A stretch of 14,101 nucleotides of DNA from Pyrodictium sp. (GCA_015662475.1 DQUB01000149.1:1-14101), one strand, 5' to 3'. Shown: positions 1 through 7,335, counted from the stretch's first letter. Notes: generated from the letters alone by a model not told the origin. Numbers and translations are program-made.

Positions 1-2049
1 CACCGTAACCATAAGCCTCCATACCATACAGTGTTAGCTGCAGAGTGGGTTACAATGGAGGAGGGTACGGGAATAGTTCATGCAGCACCTGCTCATGGTC
101 CTGAAGACTTTGAGCTTGGCAAACAACATGGTATAGTAGCTTACACTCCACTAAGAGAGAATGGCGTGTTTGGAGAAGATGCTGGCGTATTTGCTGGTCT
201 ATGGTTTGAGAAGGCTGCAGAGAAGGTAGTTGAGGTGTTGAAGAGAAAGGGTCTTGTTATCCACGTTGGCACATACAGACACACGTACCCATTCTGCTGG
301 CGTTGCGATACAAGACTCTTCTACTACGCATCGAGACAATGGTTTATCAGGCTACCAGAAGAGTTGAAGAGAAAGATGGTTGAAGAAGTCGAATCTATGA
401 AGTGGTCGCCCTCCTGGGCTCTAAATAGGATGAAGAACTGGGTTGAAAATGCGAAAGACTGGTGTATTAGTAGGGAGAGGTATTGGGGTACGCCTCTTCC
501 CGTATGGAGATGTGGTAAGTGCGGCCATATAGAGGTTGTCGGAAGTATAGAAGAGCTCAAATCAAAAGCTGTTAATCCTGAAGAGCTAAAAGATGTCCAT
601 AGACCCTGGATAGACAAGATACGCTTGCGATGTCCAAAGTGTGGAAATGAGATGGCAAGAGAACCTTTTGTCGTTGACGTGTGGATGGATAGTGGTGTAG
701 CCCATACCGCCGCCTTACGCCAGTACGGTTGGGATCATCTCCTAGAGAAGCTCTACCCGTACACGTGGATTACAGAAGCTGCAGACCAGACGAGAGGCTG
801 GTTCTACACACTACTTGTTACAGGAGTGATACTGTACGGGGTTAAACCGTATCAAGCAGTGTTGCTACAAGGCCATGTGCTGGACAAGTATGGGCGTAAG
901 ATGAGCAAGAGTAGAGGCAATGTCATATGGGCATACGATTTCATGTCGCAACATGGCGCTGACCCAATGCGCTTATTCCTGCTCAGTAGAGCTCCTTGGG
1001 ACAGCATAAACTTCGACCCCGACGAAGTTGTGAGATATCGTAGCGTCATCAACACTCTTTGGAATGTTGTCCGATTCGCGATATCGTATATGGAGCTTGA
1101 CAAGTGGAAGCCACAGGGTATTGAAACTGTTAAGCTTGACGCAGAAGATGTGTGGGTGCTAGCTAAACTCTACGAGCTAGCCGATAATGTTGCAGCAGCT
1201 ATTGAGTCTGACAACATGCACCAAGCGGTAAGACTGCTTGAAGAATTCATCGTAGAAATACTTAGCCATAGATATGTTACTGTGGTAAGGCCTAGAGTAT
1301 GGGTTGAAGAAGAGACTGAGAGTAAGAAAGCAGTGTATGAGACGCTCTTCCACGTCATAGACAACCTACTTAAGATCATGGCGCCATTCACACCATTTGT
1401 GACCGAGTACCTCTACCACACATTCGTCTTAAACTTTAGAAAAGGTTTTGAAACAATACACTTGGAGACTTGGCCGAAGAAACCAGCAAATCTAGTGCTT
1501 GACGAAATGCTTGTCAAAGTTGTTGATCGACTGTTTGAAGCTGCTGAAAAGATACTTGCATTGAGAATGGAGGCAGGCATAAAGAGGAGATGGCCGTTAA
1601 GAGAAGCTATTATAGTACCAAAAGATTTTGATATAGCTATTGTTAGGAAAGCCGCGCATATTCTCGCAAGATACGCAAACATAAAGAGTGTTAGAGTTGA
1701 AGAGAAGCCGCCTACAAGCAAAGATTATACGGTTGTTGAGGTAGAGGGGTTCAAAGTATATGTAACGTTAAAGCTAGACGAAGAAACATTGTTGGAAGGT
1801 CTCGCAAGAGAAGTGATAAGAAGAGCTCAGGTAATGCGGAAAGAAGCTGACCTGCCTCTCGACGCTTACATATCGAAGCTCATAGTGTGTACTAGCGATG
1901 ATATGCTAAGAAAGGCTGTTGAGAAACATAGACAGTTCATAGCTGGTGAAGTAAGGGCAAAAGAAGTCGAGCTAGTAGATGTGTGTCCTGAAAACGGCAA
2001 AGAGTGGAAGATCGAATCGCGCAAGGTTGTACTAAAACTCGAGCTTTAG
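1..2049 (+). CDS. ileS: Isoleucyl-tRNA synthetase, C-terminal two thirds (5' end outside window)
   Basis: Class I synthetase that charges tRNA-Ile in the cytoplasm. The frame is open from the first base, so the GTG at 31 is an internal valine and not the start; 682 residues are present. Archaeal IleRS is usually about 1,050 residues, so roughly 370, including the HIGH motif, lie upstream. Seen in order: the end of the CP1 editing domain (GTGIVHAAPAHGPED), the DWCISRERYWGTPLP segment, a zinc-ribbon-like pair (WRCGKCGH and RCPKCGNE), the DQTRGWFYTLL segment typical of IleRS rather than ValRS or LeuRS, the KMSKSRGN catalytic loop (encoded near 898-921), then the anticodon-binding helical domain and the C-terminal archaeal/eukaryal-type extension. 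The next gene has its own promoter-like sequence 50-100 nt downstream. No disruption is visible. Confidence 0.97.
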   Translation, partial: HRNHKPPYHTVLAAEWVTMEEGTGIVHAAPAHGPEDFELGKQHGIVAYTPLRENGVFGEDAGVFAGLWFEKAAEKVVEVLKRKGLVIHVGTYRHTYPFCWRCDTRLFYYASRQWFIRLPEELKRKMVEEVESMKWSPSWALNRMKNWVENAKDWCISRERYWGTPLPVWRCGKCGHIEVVGSIEELKSKAVNPEELKDVHRPWIDKIRLRCPKCGNEMAREPFVVDVWMDSGVAHTAALRQYGWDHLLEKLYPYTWITEAADQTRGWFYTLLVTGVILYGVKPYQAVLLQGHVLDKYGRKMSKSRGNVIWAYDFMSQHGADPMRLFLLSRAPWDSINFDPDEVVRYRSVINTLWNVVRFAISYMELDKWKPQGIETVKLDAEDVWVLAKLYELADNVAAAIESDNMHQAVRLLEEFIVEILSHRYVTVVRPRVWVEEETESKKAVYETLFHVIDNLLKIMAPFTPFVTEYLYHTFVLNFRKGFETIHLETWPKKPANLVLDEMLVKVVDRLFEAAEKILALRMEAGIKRRWPLREAIIVPKDFDIAIVRKAAHILARYANIKSVRVEEKPPTSKDYTVVEVEGFKVYVTLKLDEETLLEGLAREVIRRAQVMRKEADLPLDAYISKLIVCTSDDMLRKAVEKHRQFIAGEVRAKEVELVDVCPENGKEWKIESRKVVLKLEL

Positions 2050-2096
2050 CTCCCCAATATTTCCCCTACCATATTTTTAAAAAGAACAACCTACAA

Positions 2097-2106
2097 TTTT
2101 ATAAGC
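2097..2106 (+). promoter_or_regulatory. TATA box candidate for the thioredoxin-like gene
   Basis: TTTTATAAGC lies about 50 nt before the chosen ATG at 2155, which would place the transcript start near 2125-2130. A second A/T-rich element, TTTTTAAAAA at about 2074-2083, is an alternative TATA box or part of the ileS transcription end. The assignment rests on sequence and spacing alone. Confidence 0.45.
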
Positions 2107-2154
2107 GTCTAACCAAGCCTAATTCTGGAGTTTAAGGGGCAGTTGGGAGGGCAC

Positions 2155-2799
2155 ATGAGCGGAGGAAGAATCGAAGATAAAGAGCTAGCAGAACTTCTAG
2201 AGAAAAAGGCTAGAGAGTTGATGAAGAAAGGTACAGCGAGTGCTCAACAAGAACTAGTTGTGAAGAAGGTTGTAGCCGATTGTCCACATGGCATCTACGT
2301 GTACGATAGAGAAAAGGATGCTTGGCGTTTGATACGCACTGAGGGTAGGCATTTTGAGGTTGGTGAGTTGGGTGATGGTGCATATGTAGTATACTTTGAC
2401 AATACAAAGTGCCCAGCATGTAGGAAATATGATTTGTACTGGTACCCCTTCATGGAGACAACAGCGAAGACTCTTGATGGCTACCATTTCGTCATCATAC
2501 TTTGTGAGTGGTTTGCTGGCAAATGCCGCTCACCTGCTGCTGCAGCAACATTTAAGCATTACAAGGTTGTAGCCTCACCTACAACTTTACTTGCATATGT
2601 TGTGGATGGGAAAACCGTGTATACAGAAAAGTATGAGGGTGTGTTGACTCTTGAAGAGTTGTTAAAAGTGGTACCCTCATTCAAGGAGAGAGGAGAGCGA
2701 GCACGTAGGGGAGAAAAAGTTGAACCTCCACTCAAAGACAAAGTGTCTAAGGACGAGCTACTCGAGCTTTTAAAGAAGCTACTTGGATTGAAGGTCTAG
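2155..2799 (+). CDS. Thioredoxin-fold protein with CPAC active site
   Basis: Predicted cytoplasmic thiol-disulfide oxidoreductase of 214 residues. The central region shows a thioredoxin core: strand AYVVYFDNTKCPACRKYD with the CPAC redox motif (C86/C89), then helix and strand, then the SPTTLL segment (about 141-146), which fits the cis-proline loop. A second cysteine pair, CEWFAGKC (C107/C114), follows and is not part of the standard fold. The N-terminal 75 residues hold a charged helix and a CPHGIYVYDRE strand region; the C-terminal 45 residues are charged and end in a Leu/Lys-rich helix. The start chosen is ATG 2155, preceded by GGGAGG (2145-2150) with 4 nt spacing; an upstream in-frame TTG at 2143 overlaps that SD and is less likely. 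A box C/D sRNA starts within a few bases of the stop codon, so the two may share a transcript. The partner proteins and electron source cannot be told from the sequence. Confidence 0.85.
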   Translation: MSGGRIEDKELAELLEKKARELMKKGTASAQQELVVKKVVADCPHGIYVYDREKDAWRLIRTEGRHFEVGELGDGAYVVYFDNTKCPACRKYDLYWYPFMETTAKTLDGYHFVIILCEWFAGKCRSPAAAATFKHYKVVASPTTLLAYVVDGKTVYTEKYEGVLTLEELLKVVPSFKERGERARRGEKVEPPLKDKVSKDELLELLKKLLGLKV

Positions 2800-2801
2800 A
2801 T

Positions 2802-2867
2802 GTTGTGGAGTGTGATGAAACCAGCTATCGCTGAAACCCTGATGAAGATTGGTCTTGCTGACTCTAA
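2802..2867 (+). ncRNA. Box C/D guide sRNA (2'-O-methylation guide, predicted 23S rRNA targets)
   Basis: All four boxes occur in order with ideal archaeal spacing: C box GTGATGA 2812-2818, 12-nt guide 2819-2830, D' box CTGA 2831-2834, C' box TGATGA 2840-2845, 12-nt guide 2846-2857, D box CTGA 2858-2861. TGGAG (2806-2810) can pair with CTCTA (2862-2866) as the terminal stem (one G-U). The complement of the D' guide, CGATAGCTGGTT, contains the highly conserved 23S segment GAUAGCUGGUU. The complement of the D guide, CAAGACCAATCT, resembles the archaeal 23S segment AAAGAC(C/U)AAUC about 20 nt upstream of it. By the five-nucleotide rule both modified bases would be A, near E. coli 23S positions 804 and 785 (numbering from memory). 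In archaea such RNAs bind L7Ae, Nop5 and fibrillarin. There is no obvious promoter of its own, so it is probably processed from the 3' UTR of the upstream gene. Confidence 0.9.
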
Positions 2868-2911
2868 CCTCCGATAGGCAGTTGCAAGATTTTGGAGAAA
2901 ACACACGTTTT

Positions 2912-3358
2912 TCAAAGTTTGCGCGTTTCCACCACAAGAACATCAGCTTTCTTGGCCAGTCTAATCACCTTTTCAGAAACACTACCTAGAAGAAGTCTCT
3001 CAAGCTTTCCTGCACCTCGTCTACCAACTACTATTAAGTCACAACCTTTCTCTTCCGCGTAGCGGGTAAGTTCTTCGGCGGGATCGCCTTGGAGTACCTG
3101 GTATTCAACGTTTATTTCGTGTATCTCGCTTAACTCTCTAGCCATCTTCTCCAACTCTCTTTTCGCTGTTTCAACAGCTTCTGTTGATTTAGCTGTACTT
3201 GGAACTAATAGTTCGCCTACGAGAGGTACAGGGCTTGGGATTACCGTAACTAGTATGAGTTTTGCTCCAAATATTTTTGCTATTTTGGTTGCTTTTTCCA
3301 CTGCTTTACGCGATGCTTCACTACCATCGTAGCCTACTAAAATGTTTTTGTAGACCAT
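2912..3358 (-). CDS. Universal stress protein (UspA family), ATP-binding type
   Basis: Single-domain Usp of 148 residues, the usual family length. The N-terminal strand-loop KNILVGYDGSEAS (D11) and the C-terminal motif G112-x2-G115-x9-G125-S126 match the family signature for ATP binding, followed by the closing strand DVLVVETRKL. The protein presumably dimerises in the cytoplasm; the physiological role of archaeal Usps is mostly unknown and nothing here narrows it. The start is ATG at 3358 with GGTGA about 9 nt upstream, and no earlier in-frame start is convincing. Its 3' end faces the box C/D sRNA and the thioredoxin-like gene. Its upstream region overlaps, on the other strand, a second C/D sRNA candidate, so its promoter would lie within or beside that RNA gene. 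Confidence 0.93.
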   Translation of the reverse strand: MVYKNILVGYDGSEASRKAVEKATKIAKIFGAKLILVTVIPSPVPLVGELLVPSTAKSTEAVETAKRELEKMARELSEIHEINVEYQVLQGDPAEELTRYAEEKGCDLIVVGRRGAGKLERLLLGSVSEKVIRLAKKADVLVVETRKL

Positions 3359-3408
3359 AAAAACTTGTCACCATGCTTTGGGTGTAGGGGCGGGGAAAAT
3401 TGTGTTTT

Positions 3409-3473
3409 GGCTGTGATGATGGGATCTCCGCTTGAGGTGTATTCCTGTGAAGAGCTCTTACCAGCGCTGAGCC
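3409..3473 (+). ncRNA. Second box C/D sRNA candidate
   Basis: In the 154-bp spacer there is a perfect C box, GTGATGA (3413-3419). It is followed by exactly 12 nt (3420-3431) and a weak D' box TTGA (3432-3435), then a 6/7 C'-like box GTGAAGA (3447-3453), 13 nt, and a perfect D box CTGA (3467-3470). GGC (3409-3411) can pair with GCC (3471-3473) as a short terminal stem, leaving one T before the C box exactly as in the sRNA at 2802-2867. The guide complements are GCGGAGATCCCA (D') and CGCTGGTAAGAG (D). I could not place either on rRNA from memory; the first has a tRNA-like look (anticodon stem into variable loop), which is only a guess. The degenerate inner boxes make this less certain than the first sRNA. 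Confidence 0.55.
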
Positions 3474-3480
3474 CTTAACT

Positions 3481-3489
3481 GTTTAAATG
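3481..3489 (+). promoter_or_regulatory. TATA-like element before the kinase-like gene
   Basis: GTTTAAATG is centred about 28 nt before the TTG at 3513 and about 43 nt before the ATG at 3528. The expected transcript start falls around 3510, giving a leaderless or nearly leaderless message. It begins 8 nt after the end of the sRNA candidate. Confidence 0.4.
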
Positions 3490-3512
3490 CACAACTGTTG
3501 TAGAAGGTATGC

Positions 3513-4286
3513 TTGAATTGTATTGTTATGGTGTGGCCTATGTTTAAAGAGTCGTGCTACGACTTTGACGATGTTAGAGATGTTGTTTGCTATCCTAGAC
3601 CAGATTCAGAGGTTTGTGCCAAGGCTATAGCGAGGTTAAAAGATGCTGGCATAGAATGCTACGTTCCATTTGGCAGTACAGGTAGTGGTAGGTATCGCAT
3701 ACTTGGTAGAGGCTGGTCTTCTAACGTTTTTCTCGCTCGATGGGGACGTAGACTTGTTGCTGTGAAACTTCTACGTCCCGATTCTAGGCGCAAAAGCATG
3801 CTATGGGAGGGGGTTGTGTGGAGTATAGCTTCGCTATACTCTATTGCTCCTCGACTACATGTTTTAGACCGCTATTTCCTAGTTGTTGACTGGGTTCAAG
3901 GCCCTAAGCTTGGAAACTATGTTCCCAAGACCAGATTAGAAGCTATGTTTGTTGTTAGAAGACTACTGCTTAAAGCCTACCTACTTGACAAGCTCAGGAT
4001 AAGACATGGTGAACTTGCAAGACCGGGTGGCCAAGTACTACTCGACACAGCTGTACAACCTCCAGAACCCTATATAATCGACTACGATTCAGCAACTGTC
4101 AACAAGAATCCAGGCAACTTTACACAGCTCTTCGGAGGGCTACTCACAATAAACTCTATCTCAACCATGTTAAAGCTTAGAGAAAAGCTACACCTAGTAC
4201 GAGGTATTCTTAAAAGGTACAAACACGAACAAACTATTAGTGTAGTTGAGGAGGTGATCAACTATATCGAAAGAAACAGTTTGTAG
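3513..4286 (+). CDS. RIO-like/COG2112-like predicted protein kinase
   Basis: Predicted small archaeal Ser/Thr protein kinase of up to 257 residues. Visible kinase elements: a glycine-rich loop ILGRGWSSNVFLARW (G65, G67), the ATP lysine in LVAVKLLRP (K85), a candidate helix-C glutamate (E99), a hinge-like YFLVVDWVQG, a minimal catalytic loop RHGEL (165-168) in place of HRDLKPEN, and a metal-binding aspartate in YIIDYDSA (D190) in place of DFG. There is no activation segment or large C-lobe, as in RIO and Bud32-type kinases. The catalytic-loop residue after H-G is Glu (E167), where most active kinases have Asp, so activity is not assured. The start is uncertain: TTG 3513 has GAAGGT about 5 nt upstream, and ATG 3528 is the alternative. 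The 3' end overlaps the frame of the following HTH protein by about 23 nt, suggesting co-translation and a shared job. Confidence 0.75.
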   Translation: MNCIVMVWPMFKESCYDFDDVRDVVCYPRPDSEVCAKAIARLKDAGIECYVPFGSTGSGRYRILGRGWSSNVFLARWGRRLVAVKLLRPDSRRKSMLWEGVVWSIASLYSIAPRLHVLDRYFLVVDWVQGPKLGNYVPKTRLEAMFVVRRLLLKAYLLDKLRIRHGELARPGGQVLLDTAVQPPEPYIIDYDSATVNKNPGNFTQLFGGLLTINSISTMLKLREKLHLVRGILKRYKHEQTISVVEEVINYIERNSL

Positions 4287-4638
4287 CACATTCGAGATTC
4301 TACCACCTACACTGCGCAGACGGATAGTAGAGATAGTCTTAGCTGAAGGATATAGTGGAAAAGAAGTTGCTGAACTCATGGGCGTATCACCCTCCGCTGT
4401 AAGCAGATACATCCACGGATCGCTAGCTCCATCTCCAAACACACTATGTAAACTCTACTATTCAGTGGATGAGAAAACACGTACGAAAATAGCAGAAGAA
4501 CTAACACTAATCCTATGGCGGTTTCTTAGAAACGTGCTAGAAGACGCTATAAAGGAGAACATCGATATAACGAGTATCTTAGAGGAAATAGCCGACTATA
4601 TCTCACTCCAACTGTCAAAGCTTATGCACAAAAAATGA
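4264..4638 (+). CDS. HTH DNA-binding protein with a probable non-canonical start (ATA)
   Basis: Predicted small transcription regulator of about 124 residues. A helix-turn-helix is clear: LRRRIVEIVLAEGYSGKEVA followed by ELMGVSPSAVSRYIHG, then a helical C-terminal region rich in Leu/Ile/Glu that may dimerise. It resembles the crenarchaeal XRE-like families in which a PPxLRxxIVxxL helix precedes the HTH. The first ATG (4378) lies inside the HTH and would remove its first helices. The frame is open back to a TGA at 4255, and between there and 4378 there is no ATG, GTG or TTG. GGAGGTGA (4250-4257), nearly a full complement of the archaeal 16S 3' end, ends 6 nt before ATA 4264, which I take as the most likely initiator. 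CTG 4312 and ATT 4297 lack an SD. A +1 frameshift from the overlapping kinase gene, or a sequence error, are alternatives. Confidence 0.65.
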   Translation: MSKETVCSTFEILPPTLRRRIVEIVLAEGYSGKEVAELMGVSPSAVSRYIHGSLAPSPNTLCKLYYSVDEKTRTKIAEELTLILWRFLRNVLEDAIKENIDITSILEEIADYISLQLSKLMHKK

Positions 4639-4649
4639 GCCTACCCCAC

Positions 4650-5033
4650 CTACTCTTCCACCTCTTCAATCTCTTCAACAGTTATTCCAGGTGCTTCCCC
4701 TCCAACACCTTTACAATTACCTTCAACAACGTTTGGCTTAAACTCTATATGCCATTGTCTATAGCATAATACGCCTTCAATTTTACAGTCGCCTTTAACA
4801 ATTCTCAGGTAGCCATAAAGTCTATCTAGTCTCGTCAACTCCACCATGAAATCATCTCCTTTATACTTTTTTGTACCTGCTGAGCCAGGTCTTGGCTCTA
4901 AGACCGTGGTATAATAACCTCTATCAAGCTTGTATATTTTGTCTAGTCCATGTCTACTCACTGCACCGATAAGCCCGTTTACAAGTTCTATAACTTTTTT
5001 CAAGACTCCTCTACCCCCAACCACGCTACCCAA
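4650..5033 (-). CDS. Hypothetical protein, 127 residues
   Basis: I do not recognise a family. The translation looks like a real soluble protein: an N-terminal helix (VLKKVIELVNGLIGAV), an Arg/Lys-rich middle with several strands (DDFMVELTRLDRLYGYLRIV), a cysteine-containing segment (DCKIEGVLCYRQWHIEF), and a strongly acidic tail of Glu/Val/Ile. There is no signal peptide or membrane segment. The start is unsettled: TTG at 5033 has AGGAG only 2 nt upstream, while in-frame GTG at 5024 has the same SD at 11 nt. It ends 11 nt from the convergent HTH gene and is divergent from the EF-2 gene, with which it may share a symmetric TATA box. The overlapping plus-strand frame at 4930-5112 has no coding character and was not taken. 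Confidence 0.65.
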   Translation of the reverse strand: MGSVVGGRGVLKKVIELVNGLIGAVSRHGLDKIYKLDRGYYTTVLEPRPGSAGTKKYKGDDFMVELTRLDRLYGYLRIVKGDCKIEGVLCYRQWHIEFKPNVVEGNCKGVGGEAPGITVEEIEEVEE

Positions 5034-5066
5034 AACTCCTAGCTTTTGGAGGTACTTGAGAGTGGA

Positions 5067-5077
5067 ACTTATAAGAG
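5067..5077. promoter_or_regulatory. TATA box for the EF-2 gene, possibly bidirectional
   Basis: ACTTATAAGAG sits about 45 nt before the EF-2 ATG, preceded by a purine-rich BRE-like GTGGAA (5062-5067). The core CTTATAAG is self-complementary, so it could also drive the divergent gene ending at 4650, whose start lies about 35-40 nt away on the other side. The BRE is clearly better on the plus side. Confidence 0.6.
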
Positions 5078-5115
5078 TAAGTCGGTTAGGCGGATGTGGG
5101 AGGTGTAGCTAGTAA

Positions 5116-7335
5116 ATGCCTAGAGTTAAGAAGGTAGAAGATATTCTAAAAATCATGAAAAACATCGAGCAAGTCAGGAACATTGGTATCGTAGCACACG
5201 TAGACCACGGTAAAACAACGACAACAGACTCGCTACTAGCTGCAGCAGGAATAATCTCGTATAAGGTTGCCGGTGAAGCACTTGCAATGGACTATCTAGC
5301 CGTTGAGCAGCAGCGCGGTATTACTGTAAAGTCTGCCAACATAAGCCTCTACCACGAGTATCAGGGTAAACCCTATGTTATAAACCTAGTTGATACACCA
5401 GGTCACGTTGATTTTAGCGGTAAAGTCACGAGAAGCCTTAGAATGATTGATGGCGCTATTGTTGTTGTCGATGCTGTTGAAGGGGTAATGCCACAGACGG
5501 AAACCGTGCTAAGACAGTGTCTTGAGGAGAGAGTTAGACCACTTCTCTTCATAAACAAGGTTGATAGGCTGATTAAGGAGCTAAAGTACACTCCACAACA
5601 AATACAACAGCGTATAGTGGAGATCACTAAGGAGGTTAACGAGTTAATATACATGTATGCTGACCAAGAATTTAAGAAGAAGTGGTTGATCGATCCGAAA
5701 GCTGGCATGTTGATAATAGGTAGTGCTCGTGACAAATGGGGTATCTCAATACCAATGGCTCAAAAGAAGGGCATTAAGTTTGGCGACATTATAGAAGCGT
5801 ATAGGAGGGGTAAAGAAGCAGTCGAAGAGCTTGCAAGTAAAGTTGCACCTCTACATGAAGCTTTGCTGGATGCTGTCGTAAAGTTCATTCCTAACCCGAG
5901 AGATGCTCAAAAGTACAGGATACCTAAGATCTGGAAGGGCGACATAAACAGTGATATAGGTAAGGCAATGATGGAATGCGATCCTAACGGTCCACTAGCA
6001 TTTGCTATAGCTGACATGAGACTTGACCCACGTATACGCAAACTTGTTGCTACTGGTCGTGTATTTAGCGGCACACTACGTGCAGGCATGGATCTCTGGC
6101 TAGTTAATGCCGGGAAGAAGGCCAAAGCTCTACAAGTTAGTATCTACATGGGCCCAGATAGAGAAGTTGTTGACGAGATACCTGCTGGCAATATTGCAGC
6201 TGTACTAGGATTAGAGGAGGCTAGAGCTGGTGAAACAGCTGTAGAAGCTGTATACAAGGATAAGATGGCACCCTTCGAACGACTACGCTATGTAAGCGAA
6301 CCTGTGGTAACTGTTGCTATTGAGCCAAAGAATCCGAGGGATCTGCCAAAGCTTATTGAGGCTCTACGCAAACTAACAATAGAAGATCCAAACCTCGTCG
6401 TAAAGATAAACCAGGAGACCGGCGAATACCTGCTCAGTGGTATGGGACCACTTCACATAGAAATAGCTCTATGGTGGCTTAAGGAAACCTATGGACTAGA
6501 AGTAAAGACGTCACCACCACTCGTAGTCTATCGTGAAACTGTCAGAAGCAAGGGTCAGATGTTCGAAGGTAAAAGCCCCAACAAACACAATAAGCTGTAT
6601 ATAAGCGTTGAACCTCTCAACGAGGAAACCATTAAGCTAATACAAGAGGGTGTTGTTACCGAGGACATGGATCCAGCACAGCGTGCTAGAATTCTACGTG
6701 ATCAGGCTGGCTGGGAGTACGATGAGGCTAAAAGAATATGGGCTATCGACGAAAATGTTAACGTGTTCGTAGACATGACAACAGGTGTACAACATCTACG
6801 CGAAGTCAAGGACACGATAATACAAGGATTTAGACTTGCAATGAAAGAAGGGCCGCTAGCCAAAGAACCTGTTCGTGGGCTAAAGGTCGTATTGCATGAT
6901 GCAATCATACACGAAGACCCAGCACACAGAGGACCAGCACAGATCTTCCCAGCTGTGAGAAACGCTATATTTGCAAGCATGTTAACAGCGAAACCTACCT
7001 TGCTAGAGCCTTTGCAAAAGCTAGACATTAGAGTACCTCAAGAGTACGTTAGTGCAGTTATTGCTGTAGTGACAAAGAAGAGAGGTAGAATAGTCGACAT
7101 GCGCGAACATGGTATGATAATGAGGATAATAGCTGAAGTACCCGTAGCAGAAAGCTTTGATCTAGCAGCAGAACTCCGTAGCGCAACTAGCGGTAGAGCC
7201 TTCTGGGGCGTAGAGTTTAGCCGCTGGGCACCAGTGCCCGACAACATGTTACTAGACCTTATAAAGAAGATTAGGGAGAGGAAAGGTCTGCCACCAGAAA
7301 TACCGAAACCAGAAGACTTTGTACCACCATACTAA
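5116..7335 (+). CDS. fusA: Translation elongation factor 2 (aEF-2)
   Basis: GTPase that moves tRNAs and mRNA on the ribosome after each peptide bond. It has 739 residues, the normal archaeal length. The G domain shows AHVDHGKT (27-34, P loop), a switch I region ending RGITVK, DTPGH (93-97) and NKVD (147-150). Domains II to V follow without a break. The diphthamide histidine is H604 in EDPAHRGPAQIF; the usual archaeal form is EDAIHRGPAQ, so the two residues before the histidine differ slightly. The protein ends in EDFVPPY, close to the typical archaeal C terminus. The start is ATG 5116, with GGGAGGTG (5098-5105) about 10 nt upstream and a good TATA box at 5067-5077. It is monocistronic as far as can be seen, with a pyrimidine-rich tract 55 nt after the stop. 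Its long stretch of regular coding sequence shows no sign of transfer. Confidence 0.98.
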   Translation: MPRVKKVEDILKIMKNIEQVRNIGIVAHVDHGKTTTTDSLLAAAGIISYKVAGEALAMDYLAVEQQRGITVKSANISLYHEYQGKPYVINLVDTPGHVDFSGKVTRSLRMIDGAIVVVDAVEGVMPQTETVLRQCLEERVRPLLFINKVDRLIKELKYTPQQIQQRIVEITKEVNELIYMYADQEFKKKWLIDPKAGMLIIGSARDKWGISIPMAQKKGIKFGDIIEAYRRGKEAVEELASKVAPLHEALLDAVVKFIPNPRDAQKYRIPKIWKGDINSDIGKAMMECDPNGPLAFAIADMRLDPRIRKLVATGRVFSGTLRAGMDLWLVNAGKKAKALQVSIYMGPDREVVDEIPAGNIAAVLGLEEARAGETAVEAVYKDKMAPFERLRYVSEPVVTVAIEPKNPRDLPKLIEALRKLTIEDPNLVVKINQETGEYLLSGMGPLHIEIALWWLKETYGLEVKTSPPLVVYRETVRSKGQMFEGKSPNKHNKLYISVEPLNEETIKLIQEGVVTEDMDPAQRARILRDQAGWEYDEAKRIWAIDENVNVFVDMTTGVQHLREVKDTIIQGFRLAMKEGPLAKEPVRGLKVVLHDAIIHEDPAHRGPAQIFPAVRNAIFASMLTAKPTLLEPLQKLDIRVPQEYVSAVIAVVTKKRGRIVDMREHGMIMRIIAEVPVAESFDLAAELRSATSGRAFWGVEFSRWAPVPDNMLLDLIKKIRERKGLPPEIPKPEDFVPPY

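Noticed and set aside
4930..5112. Plus-strand open frame of 60 codons opposite the hypothetical gene
   Set aside because: Ser/Thr/Pro-rich shadow composition. It covers the EF-2 promoter and ends just before the EF-2 start; the minus-strand frame looks far more protein-like.
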